Of a DNA stretch of 9,269 nucleotides, positions 5,335-9,269 are shown one piece after another. The notes beneath the pieces were generated by a model. It searched no databases and was not told where the DNA came from. It worked only from the letters and a program-made list of their open reading frames with translations. How positions within the stretch are numbered: position 1 is the stretch's first letter; the number at the start of each line of letters is the position of its first letter. Both the position numbers and the translations under genes were made by a program. The DNA comes from Campylobacter sp. UBA1713 (GTDB taxonomy: Bacteria > Campylobacterota > Campylobacteria > Campylobacterales > Campylobacteraceae): contig DCIZ01000062.1 in assembly GCA_002317305.1 (NCBI GenBank), forward strand, positions 1-9,269, in the 5' to 3' direction.

Positions 5335-5951
5335 TCGGTTCTTATGGTTCAAAATATAAATTTGGTTTTCATTCAGATAATCCTTTATATAAAATTTACC
5401 CAGAATATGAGCGAAATTCACTCAACTCACCACAGTTTCTTTCGTTGTTTTGTCTTAGAGGAAAAGCGCAAGTGTTTACAGATTTGATTCTGCTTGATGA
5501 TGTGCTTGGTTTGTTGGAAGGCGAGACGGTTCATAAACTTTCAAAAAACGAATTTGTAGTAAAATCTCCCGATTCTTTTGACAAGCAAATTTGTGTTGAA
5601 AATGTTTCTGTGATACAAGAACGAGACGGCACATCTTACACTAGATTTGATTTTCACAATGTAAAAGGCATGAATAAAGAGGCAAATTTGGCTTTGGATA
5701 AATTTAAACATGCAACAGAGCATGTCAAAAAACTAAGCCACTGCTTTCAAAAGGGAGATTTTTTGATTTTTAAGAATCAAGAGACACTTCATAGCCGAGA
5801 TAGTTTTGAGGCAAAATTTGACGGCTTTGACCGCTGGCTCATTCGGCTTTATGGTGCAAATAGCTATGATTTTTTAGACAATAATGAGATAGTTTTGCAC
5901 AATGAAAATGTTTTAAATGAAAATATTTTAAGGAGCGAAAGATGTTTTTAG
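5331..5951 (+). CDS. Clavaminate synthase-like Fe(II)/2-oxoglutarate oxygenase, catalytic part
   Basis: This frame encodes the double-stranded beta-helix core of a clavaminate synthase-like oxygenase (related to TauD/TfdA and to the Asn/Arg beta-hydroxylases AsnO and VioC). FHSDNPLY gives the facial-triad pair His14 and Asp16. PQFLSLFCLRGKAQVFT (34-50) matches the family segment PxYLxLxCLRxxxxAxT. KGDFLIFKNQETLHSRDSF (141-159) supplies the distal His154, and FDRWLIRLYG (166-175) holds Arg172, the expected 2-oxoglutarate-binding arginine. Such enzymes hydroxylate free amino acids or similar small molecules; the substrate here is unknown. In this sequence it is read only by a frame change in the AG tract or by re-initiation at ATG 5331, which overlaps the upstream TGA as ATGA and is preceded by a purine-rich tract. 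Its 3' end overlaps the permease start by ten bases. Confidence 0.8.
   Translation: MIGSYGSKYKFGFHSDNPLYKIYPEYERNSLNSPQFLSLFCLRGKAQVFTDLILLDDVLGLLEGETVHKLSKNEFVVKSPDSFDKQICVENVSVIQERDGTSYTRFDFHNVKGMNKEANLALDKFKHATEHVKKLSHCFQKGDFLIFKNQETLHSRDSFEAKFDGFDRWLIRLYGANSYDFLDNNEIVLHNENVLNENILRSERCF
5930..5935 (+). promoter_or_regulatory. Ribosome binding site of the TSUP permease
   Basis: A consensus AAGGAG lies inside the end of the oxygenase gene, six bases before ATG 5942. It is the strongest such site in the window, so the permease can probably be translated whether or not ribosomes traverse the whole oxygenase frame. Confidence 0.75.
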
Positions 5952-6730
5952 AAGGCTCGATTTTGGCAGATTCTTTTATGTTGGGGCTTTTTTTGCTAGT
6001 GCTTGCTTCGTTTGTTGCTGGTTTTATAGACTCTGTTGCTGGTGGTGCTGGACTTGTGCTTGTGCCTAGCTTTATCTTGTGTGGAATGCCGACACAGATA
6101 GCACTCGGTCAGGAGAAACTAGTCAGCACGCTTGGCACATTTTCAGCCATCTTTAATTTTTTCAAAAACAAAAAGATCGTTTGGGCGTTTTGCGTGGTCG
6201 GAGTCCCTTTGGCACTGGTGGGTGCGTGGATAGGCGCAAAGATGATTCTCTTTTTAGACGAAGTTTTGGCAGGCAAAATAGTAGCAGCACTCATGCCTTT
6301 AGGCTTGCTTTTTTCTTTTTTTCCAAAAAAAGATGCCGAACTAGAAACGCACGTTACGCCGTTTAAAAAGCTTTTTGTCTTTCCGCTTTTGTGCCTTGTC
6401 ATAGGCTTTTATGATGGCTTTTTTGGTCCAGGAACTGGTAGCTTGCTCATCTTGGCTTTACATTTTGTGATGAATTTAAATTTGGTAAATGCGAGTGCGA
6501 CCTCGAAAATTTTTAACCTCGCTTCAAATGCGGGTGCTTTTGTGGCGTTTGCAGTAGCGGGCAAGATGCTATTTTTGGTGGGTTTGCCGATGATATTTGC
6601 TAGTATACTGGGTAACTTTGTAGGTAGCAAGATAGCCATTCAAAAAGGCTCTAGTTTCATTCGTTACTTGCTATTTTTCGTGATATTTTTGCTTTTTGTG
6701 AGTTTGGTATATAAATACTTTTTACTGTAG
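5942..6730 (+). CDS. TSUP (TauE/SafE) family permease, YfcA-like
   Basis: This is an inner-membrane protein of the TSUP family; characterised members move sulfite, sulfoacetate or other organosulfur anions, but most are unassigned. The two characteristic half-repeats are visible: GFIDSVAGGAGLVLVPSFIL (27-46) with ALGQEKLVST in the first half, and GFYDGFFGPGTGSLLILAL (155-173) with NASATSKIFNLASNAGA in the second. The FYDGFFGPGTG form is typical of YfcA-like members. The 262-aa length and about eight hydrophobic segments fit. It overlaps the oxygenase by ten bases, has a strong AAGGAG (5930-5935), and ends just before a long hairpin, so it is the last gene of the unit starting near 4966. Pairing with an oxygenase may mean export of a reaction product such as sulfite, but this is inference; the name TauE alone proves nothing about sulfonates. 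Confidence 0.87.
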   Translation: MFLEGSILADSFMLGLFLLVLASFVAGFIDSVAGGAGLVLVPSFILCGMPTQIALGQEKLVSTLGTFSAIFNFFKNKKIVWAFCVVGVPLALVGAWIGAKMILFLDEVLAGKIVAALMPLGLLFSFFPKKDAELETHVTPFKKLFVFPLLCLVIGFYDGFFGPGTGSLLILALHFVMNLNLVNASATSKIFNLASNAGAFVAFAVAGKMLFLVGLPMIFASILGNFVGSKIAIQKGSSFIRYLLFFVIFLLFVSLVYKYFLL

Positions 6731-6759
6731 AGAGGTTTTTGCTATTTGTGCTGATGGTT

Positions 6760-6808
6760 AAATTTAGGGCATCTTTAAAAATCCAGTTTTTTAGAGTGCC
6801 CTAAATTT
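6760..6808. terminator. Long hairpin between convergent genes, probable bidirectional terminator
   Basis: The arms aaatttagggca (6760-6771) and tgccctaaattt (6797-6808) pair over 12 bp. After one bulged base the pairing continues as ctttaaaaa with tttttagag (one G-U), leaving a six-base loop. It fills the gap between the permease stop (6730) and the murD stop (6812). No clean U-run follows on the plus side; the A/T runs are in the upper stem. The words agggcatcttTaaaaa resemble the element ends at 3818 and 9189, so it may be a captured or decayed copy of that repeat. Confidence 0.65.
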
Positions 6809-6811
6809 GCT

Positions 6812-8011
6812 TTACGCCTTCAGCACAAACGCCTTAAATTTCTCGCCACGTTCAGCGTATGAGCTAAACTGATCTAGGCTAGCACATGCTGGACTTAGTA
6901 AGCCCACTTCGCCCACTTTTAACTCTTTTTTCATGGCATTTACGGCAAATTCTAAAAATTCGCACGGCTCGCACGCCACGCCAAAATGTGCTGAAAGCTC
7001 AGCCACACGCTTAAAGTTGCTCCCGATGGCGTAGACTTTGCACGCCAAATTTAGCTCACGCATCGCTTCAAAAAGAGGCGCTAAACTTACGCCTTTGTCA
7101 TCGCCACCGACTATAACGCGGACAAATTTGTCGCGGTAGCGTTTTAGCGCGCAAATGGCGGCGTCTATGTTTGTCGCTTTTGTATCATCTACCCAAAGCC
7201 GTCCGTTTGTGTCAAAAAACTCTTCGAGTTTGTGGCTGTCGATGCGAAATGTGTTTAAAAGCCCGACGTCAGCGTGGTTTGTCAAAATTTTTGCGGCACA
7301 AAGTGCTAGTGCGGCATCTAGCAAAAAGGGCTCTTTAAATGCCACTTCGCCTAGCTCAAAGCCAAAAATTCGCGCCAAGTCTTGCTCGTTTTTGTAGCCG
7401 ACAACACGTGCGTAGCTCGCTGTGTTTTCAAAACATTTTGGGACGATGGCGATGCTACCTTTTTTCATCATTTTTAGCGGTTTAAGCTTTGCTGAAACAT
7501 ACTCCTCGCTCGTGCCGTGCCAGCTAATGTGGTCAGGCGTGATGGGCAGTAGTAAGTAGACAAGCGGCGTGGCGAATTTTGTATAGTGCAAAGTAAATGA
7601 GCTAGTCTCCAAAATCCAAATTTGCGCTTGTGGGTCTAGCTCGGCTAGCGGCGTGCCTACATTTCCGCCCATTTGCGAGCCAAAGCTAGCCAAAAGGTGC
7701 TGCGTCATCTGTGTAGTGGTGGTCTTGCCGTTTGTGCCGCTGATCCAGATGCAGTTTTTTGGCGTGTTACGCAAAAAGTAGTCATATTCGCTAATGAGAT
7801 TTTTTGAATTTTGCACCAGTTCGTGCGTGCGTGGAAAGCCGGGGCTTGGCACTTCTAGTTCGCTTTTTTGGGCGTCAAATTCGCTTACTGGCAGCAAATC
7901 GTTGCCAAATTCGTCCTTTGAAGCGTGGGTAAATTTGTCATCAAAGATGCACCAACCGCCACTTTTTGCGATGGCTTTTGTCGTTTTTCCATAACCAAAT
8001 AGAGTTTTCAT
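6812..8011 (-). CDS. murD: UDP-N-acetylmuramoylalanine--D-glutamate ligase MurD
   Basis: MurD is a cytosolic Mur ligase that adds D-glutamate to UDP-MurNAc-L-alanine with ATP in peptidoglycan synthesis. The P-loop GTNGKTTTT is at residues 92-100, followed by GGNVGTPL (115-122), LETSSFTL (134-141), and ITPDHISWHG (157-166). YVSAKLKPL (171-179) has Lys175 in the place of the carbamylated lysine. DDTKATNIDAA (275-285) and VGGDDKGVSL (301-310) follow, and LSPACASLDQFSSYAERGEKF near the end is the C-terminal domain signature. At 399 aa it is shorter than the enterobacterial enzyme (about 437 aa), mainly in the N-terminal UDP-binding domain, as is usual in Campylobacter. It starts nine bases after the mraY stop with an AAAGG ribosome binding site, so it is co-transcribed with mraY. 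Confidence 0.96.
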   Translation of the reverse strand: MKTLFGYGKTTKAIAKSGGWCIFDDKFTHASKDEFGNDLLPVSEFDAQKSELEVPSPGFPRTHELVQNSKNLISEYDYFLRNTPKNCIWISGTNGKTTTTQMTQHLLASFGSQMGGNVGTPLAELDPQAQIWILETSSFTLHYTKFATPLVYLLLPITPDHISWHGTSEEYVSAKLKPLKMMKKGSIAIVPKCFENTASYARVVGYKNEQDLARIFGFELGEVAFKEPFLLDAALALCAAKILTNHADVGLLNTFRIDSHKLEEFFDTNGRLWVDDTKATNIDAAICALKRYRDKFVRVIVGGDDKGVSLAPLFEAMRELNLACKVYAIGSNFKRVAELSAHFGVACEPCEFLEFAVNAMKKELKVGEVGLLSPACASLDQFSSYAERGEKFKAFVLKA

Positions 8012-8020
8012 CTCTTGCCT

Positions 8021-9085
8021 TTATCTTAGTTTTAGCACCGCTAGTGCTATTAGATTCGCCAAAAGTGCGATAGTCCAAAAACGAATGATGATCTTGTTTT
8101 CGCTCCATCCTTTCATCTCAAAGTGATGGTGAAGCGGCGCCATGAGAAAAATTCGTTTTTTGCGAAGTTTAAAGCTGCCGACTTGTAAGATGACTGACAA
8201 AGTCTCTATGACAAAGACAAAGCCGATGACGAGAAGCAAAAGTTCGTTTTTTGTGCAGATAGCCATAAAGCCCATAAAACCGCCGATGGAGAGGCTACCC
8301 GTGTCGCCCATGAAGACTTGCGCTGGGTAGCAGTTGTACCACAAGAATCCCAAAAGCGCGCCGACAAAGGCACTGACAAGTATGACAAGCTCGCCAACGC
8401 CGATGAATTTTGGCAAGAGAAGGTAGTTTGCGTAGACGGTGTTGCCGACAAGGTATGCAAAAATTCCTAGCGTAATGAGCGCAAACGCCGCTGGCACGGT
8501 GGCAAGCCCGTCTAGCCCGTCTGTGAGATTTACCGAGTTGCTCGCCGCGACCATCACGAGTGCCCAAAATGGAATGGCAAAAAAACTCATGTCAAAGAGT
8601 GGCGTCTTTACGAAAGGTAGGTAAAATGCGCTGTTTAGGTCGCTGTGGGCATAGACCATGCCAGCGACAAAAAAGGCAAAGATCCACTGCAAAGCAAATT
8701 TGGCACGAGGCGAGAGTCCAGCGTGGTTGCTAGCGCCTAAAATTTTTGCGCGGTCGTCGATGAAGCCGATGAGGGCAAAGAGAGTGATGGCGTAGATGCC
8801 ACACTGAACGTAGTGGTCGCCTATGTGCGCGGTGAGTAAAATGGCGACTATGGTGCTGGCGACAAAGACTAATCCGCCCATTGTGGGCGTGTGGTTTTTC
8901 TTTTTGTGATTTTCAGGAGCGAGTTCGTAGATGGGTTGTGAGGCGTGTTTTCTTTTTGCCCAGCGAATGAAAACGGGCATCAAAAATACGCAAAGTCCAA
9001 AAGCGAAAAAAAACGCCGCACCTGCTCGCACGGTGATGTAGCTTAGCAGTTTTAAATTTGTAAATTCGTAGAGATAGTAGAACAT
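8021..9085 (-). CDS. mraY: Phospho-N-acetylmuramoyl-pentapeptide-transferase MraY
   Basis: MraY is an inner-membrane enzyme that joins UDP-MurNAc-pentapeptide to undecaprenyl phosphate, forming lipid I. The hallmark cytoplasmic motifs are in order: [13 protein letters not shown] (59-71), FIDDRAKI (108-115, Asp110/Asp111), [13 protein letters not shown] (183-195, Asp189), [13 protein letters not shown] (257-269, Asp261), and [11 protein letters not shown] (317-327, the HHH at 319-321). The 354-aa length and about ten hydrophobic helices match the family. The start ATG (9085-9083 on the plus strand) is preceded by AAGG (within 9091-9095). It is the first gene of a minus-strand pair with murD, so lipid-linked precursor formation and one cytosolic ligation step are co-expressed. 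No other division or cell-wall genes are in the window. Confidence 0.97.
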   Translation of the reverse strand: MFYYLYEFTNLKLLSYITVRAGAAFFFAFGLCVFLMPVFIRWAKRKHASQPIYELAPENHKKKNHTPTMGGLVFVASTIVAILLTAHIGDHYVQCGIYAITLFALIGFIDDRAKILGASNHAGLSPRAKFALQWIFAFFVAGMVYAHSDLNSAFYLPFVKTPLFDMSFFAIPFWALVMVAASNSVNLTDGLDGLATVPAAFALITLGIFAYLVGNTVYANYLLLPKFIGVGELVILVSAFVGALLGFLWYNCYPAQVFMGDTGSLSIGGFMGFMAICTKNELLLLVIGFVFVIETLSVILQVGSFKLRKKRIFLMAPLHHHFEMKGWSENKIIIRFWTIALLANLIALAVLKLR

Positions 9086-9107
9086 TTTTTACCTTTTTTA
9101 CCTTTAT

Positions 9108-9165
9108 CTACTTTAAGTAGAAATTAAAATTTGTGGTTTATATCCAGCAAAAGTTGCGGATTCTA
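9108..9165 (-). promoter_or_regulatory. Predicted mraY promoter and leader palindrome
   Basis: On the minus strand, aaatttagatagaatcc gives a -10-like TAGAAT (9165-9160) in the T/A-rich context common in Campylobacter, about 75 bases before the mraY start. A 13-base palindrome ctactttaagtag (9108-9120) lies between it and the ribosome binding site and could be a weak leader hairpin or operator. An alternative -10, TATAAA, lies at 9142-9137 on the same strand. This is a motif match only. Confidence 0.35.
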
Positions 9166-9188
9166 TCTAAATTTAACTTAATAATAAA

Positions 9189-9269
9189 TTAAGGGCATCT
9201 CTAAAAACCATTTAACTGAATTTGGTGGCTTGCTTTACAGGAAACATCGGCTAACGCCGAGCGCTTCGC
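9189..9269 (+). repeat. Second copy of the ttaagggcatctctaaaaa element, running off the window
   Basis: The first 19 bases equal 3818-3836 exactly, and the next 35 resemble 3840-3870. A small hairpin, tcggc (9247-9251) with gccga (9256-9260), loop taac, follows, and then gcgcttcgc. The far inverted end is not inside the window, or this copy differs in its second half. It lies upstream of the mraY promoter region. Confidence 0.6.

Noticed and set aside
5331..5951. The 206-aa frame as a complete independent oxygenase gene
   Set aside because: Its first residues begin only 13 positions before the metal-binding His, while the matching N-terminal family segment is encoded immediately upstream in another frame; a split single gene explains both.

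Overview
The window looks like chromosomal DNA of a Campylobacter-type bacterium (Campylobacterota), possibly one of the oral or non-jejuni species. The basis is A+T-rich codon use full of AAATTT and AAAATTTG words, short intergenic gaps, AAGGA-type ribosome binding sites, a short (399 aa) MurD directly downstream of MraY, and a promoter upstream of position 4966 that fits the Campylobacter sigma-70 pattern. The species cannot be named from sequence alone.

Layout. Positions 1-342 are repeat-rich non-coding DNA. Two plus-strand genes follow: a LysE-family exporter (343-942) and an O6-alkylguanine-DNA alkyltransferase homologue (958-1383). Positions 1384-2100 are again packed with dispersed repeats and hairpins. 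A sodium-dependent SNF-family transporter (2101-3621), a short repeat-bearing gap, and thiD (3906-4880) come next. A markedly A+T-rich two-cistron unit follows from its own promoter: a clavaminate synthase-like Fe(II)/2-oxoglutarate oxygenase split into two reading frames at a dinucleotide tract (4966-5334 and 5331-5951), then a TSUP (TauE/SafE, YfcA-like) permease (5942-6730). A long hairpin (6760-6808) separates this unit from the convergent minus-strand pair murD (6812-8011) and mraY (8021-9085), which make lipid-linked peptidoglycan precursor. The right edge holds the mraY leader and the start of another dispersed repeat.

The most interesting region is 4966-6730. An (AG)9 tract lies exactly where the two halves of the oxygenase meet. 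Eight or eleven units would fuse them into one 327-aa protein; nine gives a stop. This has the structure of a contingency (phase-variable) locus, with a membrane permease translated from an overlapping downstream start. In the nine-unit state the two halves overlap as ATGA, and all predicted metal and 2-oxoglutarate ligands fall in the downstream half.

A second theme is short-repeat expansion of ordinary proteins. ThiD, the alkyltransferase and the SNF transporter each carry an insertion not expected in their families. In the transporter the insertion contains an in-frame copy of the same dispersed repeat that fills the intergenic regions.
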